From contig CAMNMY010000061.1 of NCBI GenBank assembly GCA_946545105.1, positions 1 to 5,796 on the forward strand: a DNA stretch of 5,796 nt, given 5' to 3'. Numbering within the stretch: position 1 is the first letter of the stretch; each line of letters opens with the position of its first letter. Source of the DNA: an uncultured Clostridia bacterium. Lineage in GTDB: Bacteria; Bacillota_A; Clostridia; Christensenellales; UBA3700. Below are positions 1 to 5,796 of this stretch, piece after piece. Below the pieces are notes generated by a model that was given only the letters and a program-made list of their open reading frames with translations, was not told the origin of the DNA and did not search any database. A program made the translations under genes and the position numbers.

Positions 1-277
1 TGGTTCTTCTACCATATTTTGCATTAACTGCCTTATCGCTTAATCCACCAAACAATGGCAATAAGAAGATAGCCAAAAGGTTATCTAAGCCCATAATGAT
101 TCCGTATTGTGCTGCACTTAATCCGAAATAGTTAGAAAGTATTAATGGCATGATATAGTCATATACTTCCCAGAATAACATAATACCTAAAAAAGCAAAG
201 CCCACTTTTAATGTTCTTTTAAAATCTAGTTTTAGTTTTGCATCTTGCGTATTATTAACGATTGTTTGTTCTTCCAT
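1..277 (-). CDS. MFS transporter, N-terminal part (runs off window edge)
   Basis: The first 92 residues of a membrane transporter are visible; the rest lies beyond position 1. The ATG at 277-275 has a GAAGGG ribosome binding site 7 nt upstream. A hydrophilic N-terminus of about 22 residues is followed by a first membrane segment (about 24-47) containing WEVYDYIMPLIL, then a second (about 59-78). After it comes an MFS motif A-like loop, GGLSDKAVNAKYGRR (residues 77-91), with Asp81 and GRR at 89-91. The long spacing between SD and GRR, and the W-x-x-YD-Y-x-P-L pattern in the first helix, recall the GPH/SLC45-like sugar:cation symporter branch of MFS. That subfamily call is an inference from 92 residues, and the substrate cannot be assigned. 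It lies downstream of the pot operon but is separated by a terminator and has its own promoter, so a shared function is not shown. Confidence 0.85.
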   Translation of the reverse strand, partial: MEEQTIVNNTQDAKLKLDFKRTLKVGFAFLGIMLFWEVYDYIMPLILSNYFGLSAAQYGIIMGLDNLLAIFLLPLFGGLSDKAVNAKYGRRT

Positions 278-284
278 AATTAAA

Positions 285-290
285 CCCTTC
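285..290 (-). promoter_or_regulatory. Ribosome binding site of the MFS gene
   Basis: GAAGGG on the minus strand sits 7 nt before the ATG at 277. It supports that start codon for the truncated reading frame. Confidence 0.6.
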
Positions 291-305
291 AAATTTTATA
301 AATGT

Positions 306-314
306 ATTATACCA
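306..314 (-). promoter_or_regulatory. Extended -10 promoter of the MFS gene
   Basis: The minus strand reads TGG-TATAAT, a perfect -10 hexamer with the TG extension. At 17 nt spacing the -35 region is only an AT run (TATATA), so recognition would depend on the extended -10. Transcription would begin near 299, giving a leader of about 22 nt before the ATG at 277. The promoter lies just past the pot operon terminator, which fits an independent transcription unit. Confidence 0.6.
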
Positions 315-337
315 TAACTTTATATATTTATATATAT

Positions 338-373
338 AAAAATAAAAACTGGCCCAAATTTCTTTGGACCAGT
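338..373 (-). terminator. Rho-independent terminator of the pot operon
   Basis: On the minus strand, an 11-bp stem (arms 363-373 and 348-358) encloses a GAAA tetraloop (359-362). The T-rich tail TTTTATTTTT follows at 338-347. The one irregular pair is G-U in minus-strand RNA but a C/A mismatch in plus-strand RNA, and the plus-strand side lacks a good T run. The hairpin is therefore directional. It begins 22 nt after the potD stop codon. Confidence 0.9.
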
Positions 374-395
374 CTATTTTGTGTTATTTTATAGA

Positions 396-1589
396 TTAAC
401 CTACAAGGTCACTCCACATAGCGTTTAATGCATTCTTGCCTGTCTTAATATCTTTCATAACGCCACATCTAGCTAATGTAGCTGCTGATGGGAACATTGT
501 TTCAATATACATTTCTTTCCATCCAGCTGCTGTGCCTTCGAACATACCATCTTCATCAGCCATATAGTAATCATATAATTCATCATATGCTTCAGCGATT
601 GGAGAAATAGCACCAGCATATTCGCTGTTCTTTACTGCAATATCCTTTTGGCAAAGGAATTTTAAGAAGTAGTTAGCAGCTTGTGTATTAACAGCATACT
701 TACCAATACAGAAGTTATCCATATAAACGTTTCCACCTTCTGTTGGTACAACATACCATAGGTTCTTGTTTCCTTCGAATTCGTTGCCGTCATCATCTTC
801 ATATGTATTCATAACGTAACCAGCATCGCATGACCACATTAAAGCAACAGATGCTTCACTCTTTCCTTGAGCCATATCAAACTTAACATTATCAATATCC
901 CAAATAGAAGCAGATAGAGCTGTCTTTAATGTATTCTTAGCAGCTGTGATTGTTTCATCAGAGAAATCTTCAAATACTTGTTGAATTGTTAATTGTGAAC
1001 CAGCTGGCTTCTTGCTGTTGTTATAGATACAAGCAGCAGCATAAGCATCTCTGATTGATTGCTTAACTGAACGTTGTCCATTATATGTTGCGCTGAAATA
1101 TTCATCCCAAGAAGTAACATGTGCATTTGTCTTTGAATAATCGTATAGGATACCTAAAGTACCATACATATAAGGAACTGAAAATTTTAATTCAGGATCG
1201 TACTCTCTCATAACATCGATATAAGCAGGCTTTACTAAACCATCAGCACTAATATCAATGATGCTCTTGTCGATTTCTTGAACTAAGTTCTTAGAGATTA
1301 AATATTCTACCATGTAGTCGCTTGGGCAAATTAAATCATAATCTGCTTTTGCACCTTCGATATCACGTTGAATATTTTCAACTTCTTCGAATTCTTTAAC
1401 TTTAACCTTAACAGAAAGACCTGTTTGTTCTTTGTACCAAGATTCGAATTCTTCGAAAATGTCTTCATCAATATATTGTCCTGGAACATATAGCTTTAGA
1501 ACATTTTCACGCTTTTCACAACCAGCAAAGGCTGCTACTAAACCTAGAACCATAACGATAACGCATAAAATACTAATTACCTTTTTCAT
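396..1589 (-). CDS. potD: Polyamine-type ABC transporter solute-binding lipoprotein PotD
   Basis: This 397-residue protein is the extracellular substrate-capturing subunit of a PotABCD importer. The N-terminus (MKKVISILCV...) is a lipoprotein signal peptide ending in FAGC, with Cys24 as the expected lipidated residue. The mature part follows the PotD/PotF fold: LKLYVPGQY (31-39), ICPSDYMVEYL (87-97, equivalent to the E. coli PSTYYV loop), PYMYGTLGILYD (139-150), TSWDEYF (159-165), MWSCDAGYV (251-259) and VPTEGGNVYMDN (281-292). By manual alignment Ser90, Tyr92, Trp252 and Asp291 match E. coli ligand contacts Ser83, Tyr85, Trp229 and Asp257. Trp34, Asp168, Trp255 and Tyr293 appear replaced by Pro36, Ser178, Tyr289 and Ala327. 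The protein is longer than E. coli PotD (348 residues). It is last in the operon, 14 nt after potC, with AAGGAG 6 nt before the ATG. Family assignment is firm; the exact ligand is uncertain. Confidence 0.92.
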   Translation of the reverse strand: MKKVISILCVIVMVLGLVAAFAGCEKRENVLKLYVPGQYIDEDIFEEFESWYKEQTGLSVKVKVKEFEEVENIQRDIEGAKADYDLICPSDYMVEYLISKNLVQEIDKSIIDISADGLVKPAYIDVMREYDPELKFSVPYMYGTLGILYDYSKTNAHVTSWDEYFSATYNGQRSVKQSIRDAYAAACIYNNSKKPAGSQLTIQQVFEDFSDETITAAKNTLKTALSASIWDIDNVKFDMAQGKSEASVALMWSCDAGYVMNTYEDDDGNEFEGNKNLWYVVPTEGGNVYMDNFCIGKYAVNTQAANYFLKFLCQKDIAVKNSEYAGAISPIAEAYDELYDYYMADEDGMFEGTAAGWKEMYIETMFPSAATLARCGVMKDIKTGKNALNAMWSDLVG

Positions 1590-1595
1590 TTTTTG

Positions 1596-1601
1596 CTCCT
1601 T
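1596..1601 (-). promoter_or_regulatory. Ribosome binding site of potD
   Basis: AAGGAG lies 6 nt before the ATG at 1589, within the 14-nt gap after the potC stop codon. It supports the start that gives a complete lipoprotein signal peptide. Confidence 0.8.
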
Positions 1602-1603
1602 TT

Positions 1604-2431
1604 TTATTTATGTAAATTTTTTGCTTTTCTATCTTTAATAATGTTGAATACAATAAGTCCACCTAAAACTACTACGAAAATAATTGTAGATAGAGCTCTT
1701 ATATCTGTTGGCATGTTTCTCTTAATACCTGAGTATACATATGTAGAAATTGTTTCTACTCCTGATCCAGCTGCGTTGATGTTTGTTACAACGAAGTCGT
1801 CCAAAGATAATGTGAATGCCATAGCAAAAGATGCTACCATTGCTCCTGCCAATTGAGGAAGCATAACCTTAATTAAACTTCTCATTGGGCCAGCGCCTAA
1901 ATCCATTGACGCCTCAAGAAGGTTTGGATTCAATTGCTTTAGTCTTGGAGAAACTGTCAATATAACATATGGAGTTGTAATAACTGTATGAGTTACAATT
2001 AACCATCCTAACCCAAATTGAGCTGGTATTTTAACAGCATCTCTTAAGAAAATGATTAATAGGAAGAATCCCATAGCCGTTACGATTTCAGCATTAACAA
2101 TTGTAATTTGAGATGCTGCATCCATAGCTGTCTTTGTCTTTGTTTTCATATAGTGGATACCAACTGCTGCTGTAGTTCCTAAGATTGTAGCGATTGATGC
2201 AGAAGCTGCGCCAATGATTAATGTATTCTTAGTAGCTGATAGCAACTTAGTATCGTTAAATAAATTCTTATATAGTGCGAATGTGAAATTACCGAACTCA
2301 CCACCTACTTCTCTTGATGCGCTGAATGAGTACAAGATAATCATAAATAGTGGTAGATAAATTCCAGCTAGAACTATTAATAAGAATGCCCACTTTGCAA
2401 TTAGAGTTAGCTTTTCTGATTTCTTATTCAT
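1604..2431 (-). CDS. potC: Polyamine-type ABC transporter permease PotC
   Basis: This 275-residue inner-membrane subunit pairs with PotB to form the translocation path. About six hydrophobic segments are visible, the first at about 13-37 and the last at about 248-265. The EAA loop that docks on the ATPase is EASMDLGAGPMRSLIKVMLP (173-192), in its usual place between late membrane helices. The segment LSLDDFVVTNINAAGSGVET (208-227) followed by YVYSGIKRNM matches the PotC-typical region after the EAA loop (LSLDD in E. coli PotC), which separates it from PotB. The start codon overlaps the potB stop by one base (TAATG). Its AGGAGG site lies inside the last codons of potB, so the two are probably translationally coupled. 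Length is ordinary for PotC and I see no damage. Confidence 0.94.
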   Translation of the reverse strand: MNKKSEKLTLIAKWAFLLIVLAGIYLPLFMIILYSFSASREVGGEFGNFTFALYKNLFNDTKLLSATKNTLIIGAASASIATILGTTAAVGIHYMKTKTKTAMDAASQITIVNAEIVTAMGFFLLIIFLRDAVKIPAQFGLGWLIVTHTVITTPYVILTVSPRLKQLNPNLLEASMDLGAGPMRSLIKVMLPQLAGAMVASFAMAFTLSLDDFVVTNINAAGSGVETISTYVYSGIKRNMPTDIRALSTIIFVVVLGGLIVFNIIKDRKAKNLHK

Positions 2432-3246
2432 TATGCCTTACCTCCTTTTGCAGGTGCTTTATTTGTCTTTCTAGTTAAGATGTTAGAAACAACCATAACT
2501 ACTAAAACTAATACTAACAATACAAATGATAGTGCTGATCCTGGACCATAATCACCATAGTCTTGGTGAGTAAACATGCTTGCGATTTTCGCACCGATAA
2601 CCGATGTTCCAGCATCACCCATCATAGCTGTAATAGCGTATGAACTGAATACTGGCATGAACATCATACTTACACCGCTAATTACACCTGGTATAGACAA
2701 TGGAAGCGTCACTCTGAAGAATGTACCAACATTGCTTGCACCTAAGTCTCTAGAAGCTTCTAGATAGCTCTTATCCATATTAGATAGAACTGTATAGATT
2801 GGTAATAGAACATATGGGAAGAAGTCATAAACAATACCAATGATTGCCATAACGTAACCTTGCTTCATACCCATTGTTACTAATAAAGACTTCAACGCAA
2901 AGATTCTTAACATGAAGTTAATCCACATTGGAATGATGAATAACAATGATAGGATTGCCATCTTGTTAAATGGTTGAGATGCTAATATAAATGCTGTTGG
3001 ATATGCTATCAATAATGTAATCACTGTAGACACTGCTGCAATACCAATAGTCTTCAATAATTGAGTCAAATTTGACGAATTAGTGAATACTTGTACGAAA
3101 TTTTGCAATGTGAAGTTGCCATCTCCATCTCTAAATGCATATATCAAAATTAATAAAAGAGGTACTATAACGAAAACTAAAGTTGTCGCTACATATGGAA
3201 ATGCAAATGCAGTAGGTCTAAATACTTTAGCCTTATGCTTCAACAT
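2431..3246 (-). CDS. potB: Polyamine-type ABC transporter permease PotB
   Basis: This 271-residue multi-pass membrane protein is the second permease of the importer. Hydrophobic segments include about 16-38, 66-90, 96-118, 131-153, 185-207 and 238-257. The region [19 protein letters not shown] (104-122) resembles the PotB-type segment P-x-W-x-x-x-L-x-R-x-x-A. The EAA loop is [20 protein letters not shown] (163-182). The ATG overlaps the 3' end of potA by 14 nt in another frame and has AAGGAGG 9 nt upstream, inside potA. The C-terminus is short and basic ([12 protein letters not shown]), and its KGG codons carry the potC ribosome binding site. Order and spacing are those of a standard potABCD operon. 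Confidence 0.94.
   Translation of the reverse strand: MLKHKAKVFRPTAFAFPYVATTLVFVIVPLLLILIYAFRDGDGNFTLQNFVQVFTNSSNLTQLLKTIGIAAVSTVITLLIAYPTAFILASQPFNKMAILSLLFIIPMWINFMLRIFALKSLLVTMGMKQGYVMAIIGIVYDFFPYVLLPIYTVLSNMDKSYLEASRDLGASNVGTFFRVTLPLSIPGVISGVSMMFMPVFSSYAITAMMGDAGTSVIGAKIASMFTHQDYGDYGPGSALSFVLLVLVLVVMVVSNILTRKTNKAPAKGGKA
2441..2446 (-). promoter_or_regulatory. Ribosome binding site of potC, inside the potB 3' end
   Basis: AGGAGG on the minus strand encodes part of the potB tail and lies 9 nt before the potC ATG. With the TAATG stop-start overlap at 2429-2433 it predicts coupled translation of the two permeases. Confidence 0.75.
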
Positions 3247-4792
3247 TAACTACTTCCTCCTTATTCTCTTCTAATTCTGGATTATATTTTTCTAGTGTAA
3301 CTTTTGAAACGTCAATCTTAACACCAACTCTATCGTTCATATCCCATTCATCTGCTGTATCGATATAGAAGTCTTCGTCTGTGTCTGTATAAACTTGAAC
3401 TTGGTAATATGTACCCTTGTACAAGCTTTGTGTTACGTTAGCACCAACTACACCATCTTCTTCATCGTCCATTAATTCAACTGCTGTAAATGGTGTGTGA
3501 ATAATAACTTCATCACCAACTTCAAATCCGTCTGTTGGGATTTCCCAATCTCCACCACAGAATGATACGATGCCATCTTTGAATACAACACCCTTGTGTT
3601 TGTTTTCTGTTAACATCTTCTTCATGATGTGGATGCTATCTGGATCGATTTCCAAAGAAACCTTTTCGCCTGGCTTGAATTCTTTTTGAGATTGAACGGT
3701 GAATTCATAATCGTTAGCAATAACTTCCATTTCGTAGTATGTGCCCTTGAATACAGTTGATTGAACTTCACCATTGAAGTGGCCTTTATCTTCGCCCTTA
3801 ACGATAATGATATCTTCTGGACGAATTGTAATATCTACCTTTTCATTCTTTTCGAATCCTTTATCTACGCACTTGATATCCTTGTTTAAGAAGTTAATTA
3901 AATAATCCTTCTTCATAACACCAGATAAGATATTTGATTCACCAATGAAGTCAGCTACGAATGCATTTTGTGGTTCATCGTAAACTTTCTTTGGTTGAGC
4001 GATTTGTTGAATGATACCATCATTCATAACTACAACAACGTCAGACATTGTTAAAGCTTCTTCTTGGTCGTGTGTAACGAAGATAAATGTAATTCCTAAG
4101 TTTTGATGCATCTTCTTTAATTCAAGTTGCATCTCTTTTCTCATCTTTAAGTCCAAAGCTCCTAGAGGTTCATCTAGTAATAATACCTTTGGTTCGCAAA
4201 CAATGGCACGAGCAATGGCAACTCTTTGTTGTTGACCACCAGATAGAGAATTAACATCTCTGTAGCCATAGTCATCAAGACCTACTAACTTTAGAGCTCT
4301 ATTAACCTTCTCTTCGATTTCTGCCTTTGTATATTTTCTATATCCGTTCTTTGCTAGTGGATCTGGAATCTTCTTTAGCTTTAAACCATATGCAATATTC
4401 TTAAATACGTTTAAGTGTGGGAATAAAGCATACTTTTGGAAAACTGTATTAACTGGACGCTTATGAGGTGGTACAGCTGTAATAGGTTGTCCTTCGATAT
4501 AAATTTCACCCTCTGTTGGAGTTTCGAAACCAGCAATCATTCTCAACAATGTTGTTTTACCGCATCCTGATGGTCCAAGAAGTGTAACAAATTGTCCACG
4601 CTTGATACCTAAAGATATATTGTCAATAACAGTAACGCCATCGAATACTTTTGTAATACCTTTTACTTCAATAATGTTATCGCCTTTCTTTGGAGCACGT
4701 GCAGCTGGTGCTGGTGTTGCTTCAACTGGCTTTGCATCTTGAACAACTGGCTTTTTAACAAATTTCTCTTTTAATGTTTGAATGAAATTCAT
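3233..4792 (-). CDS. potA: Polyamine-type ABC transporter ATPase PotA, with duplicated C-terminal domain
   Basis: This 519-residue cytoplasmic ATPase should dimerise and drive import through PotB/PotC. The nucleotide-binding domain (about 40-285) is complete: Walker [10 protein letters not shown] (73-81), Q-loop Gln119 in [10 protein letters not shown], signature LSGGQ (183-187), Walker B VLLLDEP (203-209), D-loop GALD (211-214) and H-loop His241. The first C-terminal OB/TOBE-type regulatory domain (about 291-392) carries the usual RPED motif. A second, diverged copy follows (401-503), then an acidic tail. The N-terminus adds about 39 residues before the core, rich in Pro, Ala and Lys. E. coli PotA is 378 residues, so this protein is about 140 longer; the frame is open throughout and all ATPase motifs are present. 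AAGGAG lies 7 nt before the ATG and supports the long start. The stop of the regulator lies 11 nt upstream. Confidence 0.95.
   Translation of the reverse strand: MNFIQTLKEKFVKKPVVQDAKPVEATPAPAARAPKKGDNIIEVKGITKVFDGVTVIDNISLGIKRGQFVTLLGPSGCGKTTLLRMIAGFETPTEGEIYIEGQPITAVPPHKRPVNTVFQKYALFPHLNVFKNIAYGLKLKKIPDPLAKNGYRKYTKAEIEEKVNRALKLVGLDDYGYRDVNSLSGGQQQRVAIARAIVCEPKVLLLDEPLGALDLKMRKEMQLELKKMHQNLGITFIFVTHDQEEALTMSDVVVVMNDGIIQQIAQPKKVYDEPQNAFVADFIGESNILSGVMKKDYLINFLNKDIKCVDKGFEKNEKVDITIRPEDIIIVKGEDKGHFNGEVQSTVFKGTYYEMEVIANDYEFTVQSQKEFKPGEKVSLEIDPDSIHIMKKMLTENKHKGVVFKDGIVSFCGGDWEIPTDGFEVGDEVIIHTPFTAVELMDDEEDGVVGANVTQSLYKGTYYQVQVYTDTDEDFYIDTADEWDMNDRVGVKIDVSKVTLEKYNPELEENKEEVVNVEA
3256..3262 (-). promoter_or_regulatory. 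Ribosome binding site of potB, inside the potA 3' end
   Basis: AAGGAGG sits 9 nt before the potB ATG at 3246 and within the acidic-tail codons of potA. It confirms the start that overlaps potA by 14 nt. Confidence 0.75.
3284..3592 (-). repeat. Second copy of the PotA C-terminal domain (residues 401-503)
   Basis: This coding segment specifies a diverged repeat of PotA residues 291-392. Both copies begin GVxxKD, share a GFE block 21 residues later, and carry an identical KGTYY (349-353 and 459-463) at the same offset. Both end in a V-x-x-x-I-D strand. My manual alignment needs one single-residue gap and gives about 27 identities over roughly 102 positions. The RPED motif of copy 1 is TPFT here. 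Confidence 0.8.
3617..3922 (-). repeat. First copy of the PotA C-terminal domain (residues 291-392)
   Basis: This is the copy corresponding to the ordinary C-terminal domain of PotA-type ATPases. It follows directly on the [10 protein letters not shown] segment and contains TIRPEDI (322-328) and KGTYY (349-353). Its partner copy is at 3284-3592, separated by an 8-residue linker. Confidence 0.8.
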
Positions 4793-4799
4793 ACCATCT

Positions 4800-4805
4800 C
4801 TCCTT
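4800..4805 (-). promoter_or_regulatory. Ribosome binding site of potA
   Basis: AAGGAG lies 7 nt before the ATG at 4792 and overlaps the stop codon of the regulator (4804-4806). It makes the N-terminally extended PotA start the likely one. Confidence 0.8.
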
Positions 4806-5337
4806 AAAAATTAGGTGGGCAAGAAATCCATAATACGACTGCTTGCTTATCTAACATATTTTCTAATGAATGTTTTTTATCTGCTTTATAATAGAATGTC
4901 TCACCTTCAGATACAACATGAGACTTCTTACCTATAGAAAGTTTTACCTTTCCTTTTAATACATAACCAAATTCCTCCCCTTCATGTGGCATATCTGTTT
5001 CTTTTGCGCCTTTTTCATTAAGAGTAAGCATAATTGGTTCCATTTCGTTCTTTTGAGCTGAAGATACTAACCAAGTAGTAACACTATCCCCATAATCTTT
5101 TGAGAAATAATCTTCTTTCTTAAATACTACTTTTGTGCTTTCTTCGTTATGGAAAAATTCTCCAAGATCGCTTCCTAAAACAACTAGGATATCATTTAAT
5201 GTTTCAATAGATGGGTTAACAAGGTCGTTTTCTAATTGTGAAATATAGCCTTTTGTCAATTCGCATCTATCAGCAAGCTCTTCTTGTGTAAGATTATTTT
5301 TTAATCTTAACGCCTTGATTTTAATACCAATTTCCAT
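4804..5337 (-). CDS. XRE-family HTH and cupin-domain transcriptional regulator (PuuR-like)
   Basis: This is a 177-residue DNA-binding regulator. Residues 1-62 form an XRE/HTH_3 domain, with the core [21 protein letters not shown] at 16-36. Residues about 105-177 form a cupin_2 sensor domain: [13 protein letters not shown] (117-129) and [16 protein letters not shown] (145-160), ending in the PPNF typical of this class. His118, Glu122 and His156 keep part of the cupin metal-site pattern; the first His of the HxH pair and the Pro and Gly of motif 2 are absent. The architecture matches PuuR, the E. coli putrescine-responsive repressor, and such genes commonly sit beside pot operons in Bacillota. 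I chose the ATG at 5337 because GGAGG lies 6 nt upstream; an in-frame TTG at 5370 has no such site. It is first in the operon, so it probably controls its own synthesis and that of the transporter. The ligand is inferred, not shown. Confidence 0.9.
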   Translation of the reverse strand: MEIGIKIKALRLKNNLTQEELADRCELTKGYISQLENDLVNPSIETLNDILVVLGSDLGEFFHNEESTKVVFKKEDYFSKDYGDSVTTWLVSSAQKNEMEPIMLTLNEKGAKETDMPHEGEEFGYVLKGKVKLSIGKKSHVVSEGETFYYKADKKHSLENMLDKQAVVLWISCPPNF

Positions 5338-5343
5338 CAATTG

Positions 5344-5348
5344 CCTCC
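5344..5348 (-). promoter_or_regulatory. Ribosome binding site fixing the regulator start
   Basis: GGAGG lies 6 nt before the ATG at 5337. It decides between this start and the in-frame TTG at 5370, which would add 11 residues (MAQNYKKWRQL) ahead of the conserved HTH domain. Confidence 0.85.
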
Positions 5349-5370
5349 ATTTTTTATAGTTTTGTGCCAA

Positions 5371-5416
5371 TAAACTTTGAGTTAAATTTTGGTAATACTA
5401 CTAAAATTAAAGTTTA
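5371..5416 (-). promoter_or_regulatory. AU-rich hairpin in the operon leader
   Basis: In the 5' leader, arms 5403-5416 and 5371-5390 can pair over 14 bp: an 8-bp block (5409-5416 with 5371-5378) and a 6-bp block (5403-5408 with 5385-5390). A 6-nt bulge (5379-5384) lies on one side. The 12-nt loop contains a further GTA/TAC pairing. There is no T run behind it, so it is not a terminator. It could stabilise or regulate the leader, be a second operator at the DNA level, or be chance in AT-rich sequence. Confidence 0.35.
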
Positions 5417-5419
5417 TTT

Positions 5420-5436
5420 TTGCTAAACTATAGCAA
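5420..5436. promoter_or_regulatory. Palindromic candidate operator at the transcription start
   Basis: A perfect inverted repeat, TTGCTA-5 nt-TAGCAA, begins right behind the -10 box (5438-5443) and covers the expected start site near 5431. A repressor bound here would block the promoter. The natural candidate is the XRE-cupin protein encoded just downstream, which would make the circuit autoregulatory. Binding is inferred from position and symmetry only. Confidence 0.6.
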
Positions 5437-5437
5437 G

Positions 5438-5466
5438 ATTATATATTAGGCATATATGTATGTCAA
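5438..5466 (-). promoter_or_regulatory. Consensus sigma-A promoter of the regulator-potABCD operon
   Basis: The minus strand carries TTGACA (5461-5466), a 17-nt spacer and TATAAT (5438-5443), a perfect match to the housekeeping consensus in both boxes and spacing. Transcription should start near 5431, giving a leader of about 94 nt before the ATG at 5337. So strong a core promoter on a regulated transport operon suggests that repression sets expression. Confidence 0.9.
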
Positions 5467-5469
5467 ACA

Positions 5470-5487
5470 AATTAATATATATTAATT
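5470..5487. repeat. 18-bp AT-only palindrome upstream of the -35 box
   Basis: AATTAATATATATTAATT is a perfect palindrome ending 3 bp upstream of the -35 box. It could act as an UP element for the RNA polymerase alpha subunit or as another protein site. In sequence this AT-rich, chance is a real alternative. Confidence 0.35.
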
Positions 5488-5530
5488 GTAAAATTATTTA
5501 GAGATTATTTTTAATAAAAATACACGCACA

Positions 5531-5569
5531 ATTCAAAACAAAAGCAGGTGCTTATCTAGCACCTACTTT
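5531..5569 (-). terminator. Rho-independent terminator of the upstream partial gene
   Basis: On the minus strand a 12-bp stem (arms 5558-5569 and 5541-5552) closes a 5-nt loop (5553-5557). One G-U pair is included. The T-rich tail TTTTGTTTTG follows. The same pair is a C/A mismatch when read on the plus strand, so the hairpin is directional. It starts 43 nt after the stop codon at 5613 and insulates the pot promoter from that gene. Confidence 0.85.
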
Positions 5570-5612
5570 AAATCGCATATTCTCATTCTGTAAATAATAT
5601 AATTATTTAACG

Positions 5613-5796
5613 CTAATACTCTAATGCTCTCTTTGCTTTGTATGATTCATATACATATTGAACATTTGATAAATGCATTTCAACATCAAAGTTATTAATT
5701 AATTCCATAATTGGCGAATTATAAAAATTTGTTATAGCTTGAGCCTCAGAAATTTTGTCTTTTTCTACTATATATAGAACGACCTTGCTAACTGGG
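5613..5796 (-). CDS. C-terminal end of an unrecognised protein (runs off window edge)
   Basis: Sixty residues and a TAG stop are visible in the only minus-strand frame open from the window edge; the other two contain stops within about 30 nt. The peptide begins PVSKVVLYIVEKDK, which looks like a beta strand with a charged turn. It continues with mostly helical, Asn- and Tyr-rich sequence and ends YESYKAKRALEY. I do not recognise a family. A terminator 43 nt downstream supports a real gene end. It is transcribed in the same direction as the pot operon but in a separate unit, so no functional link can be claimed. Confidence 0.7.
   Translation of the reverse strand, partial: PVSKVVLYIVEKDKISEAQAITNFYNSPIMELINNFDVEMHLSNVQYVYESYKAKRALEY

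Noticed and set aside
348..373. A bidirectional terminator serving both strands.
   Set aside because: The plus-strand side has a C/A mismatch and no proper T run, and no plus-strand gene ends there.
1432..1856. Open plus-strand frames opposite potD and potC.
   Set aside because: They are antisense to well-supported genes, resemble no protein family, and lack a credible start context.
2576..3274. Short open plus-strand frames opposite potB.
   Set aside because: They are antisense shadows of a membrane-protein gene whose motifs are read clearly on the minus strand.
3233..4792. PotA as a fusion of two genes or an assembly error.
   Set aside because: The frame is open throughout, the repeat copies are diverged rather than identical, and the protein ends with a tail that overlaps potB in the normal operon fashion.
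396..5337. Use of TGA as tryptophan, as in Mycoplasma relatives.
   Set aside because: Genes read at full length with the standard code and TGG encodes tryptophan where checked. The absence of TGA stops among six genes is too small a sample to mean anything.
5338..5370. An upstream TTG start that would make the regulator 188 residues long.
   Set aside because: No ribosome binding site precedes it, the extra 11 residues precede the conserved HTH start, and the GGAGG site lies inside this stretch exactly 6 nt before the ATG at 5337.
5338..5430. A known riboswitch class in the operon leader.
   Set aside because: The leader is only about 94 nt and AT-rich, and I see no conserved core of a class I recognise, only a simple hairpin.

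Overview
The window is a compact, strongly AT-rich piece of a bacterial genome. Every gene I can support lies on the minus strand, so transcription runs from high to low coordinates. The AT-rich codon choice, strong AGGAGG-type ribosome binding sites, a lipobox on the solute-binding protein and a perfect consensus sigma-A promoter suggest a low-GC monoderm: a Bacillota member or a Mollicutes-related Bacilli lineage. This is inference. Tryptophan is TGG where I checked. The six visible stops are five TAA and one TAG, so nothing demands a non-standard genetic code.

The core, 396 to 5337, is a five-gene operon. In transcription order it is an XRE-cupin regulator, PotA (ATPase), PotB and PotC (permeases) and PotD (solute-binding lipoprotein). 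Spacing is tight throughout: 11 nt, a 14-nt overlap, a 1-nt TAATG overlap and 14 nt. The operon starts at a TTGACA-17 nt-TATAAT promoter (5438-5466), with a perfect 17-nt palindrome over the expected start site. It ends at a GAAA-tetraloop hairpin terminator (348-373). PotD should capture a polyamine-like cation outside the cell, PotB and PotC form the channel, and PotA dimers power import. The regulator probably senses the same ligand or a related one and represses its own operon.

Upstream (5613-5796) is the C-terminal end of an unrecognised gene, closed by its own terminator at 5531-5569. Downstream (1-277) is the N-terminal part of an MFS transporter with its own extended -10 promoter. Both genes are cut by the window edges.

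Most of the window is a recognisable transport operon, and I do not see a wholly new system. The points worth a second look are a PotA with a tandemly duplicated C-terminal regulatory domain and an N-terminal tail, a PotD lacking several ligand-contact residues of the E. coli protein, and a well-defined promoter-operator region with a possible leader hairpin.
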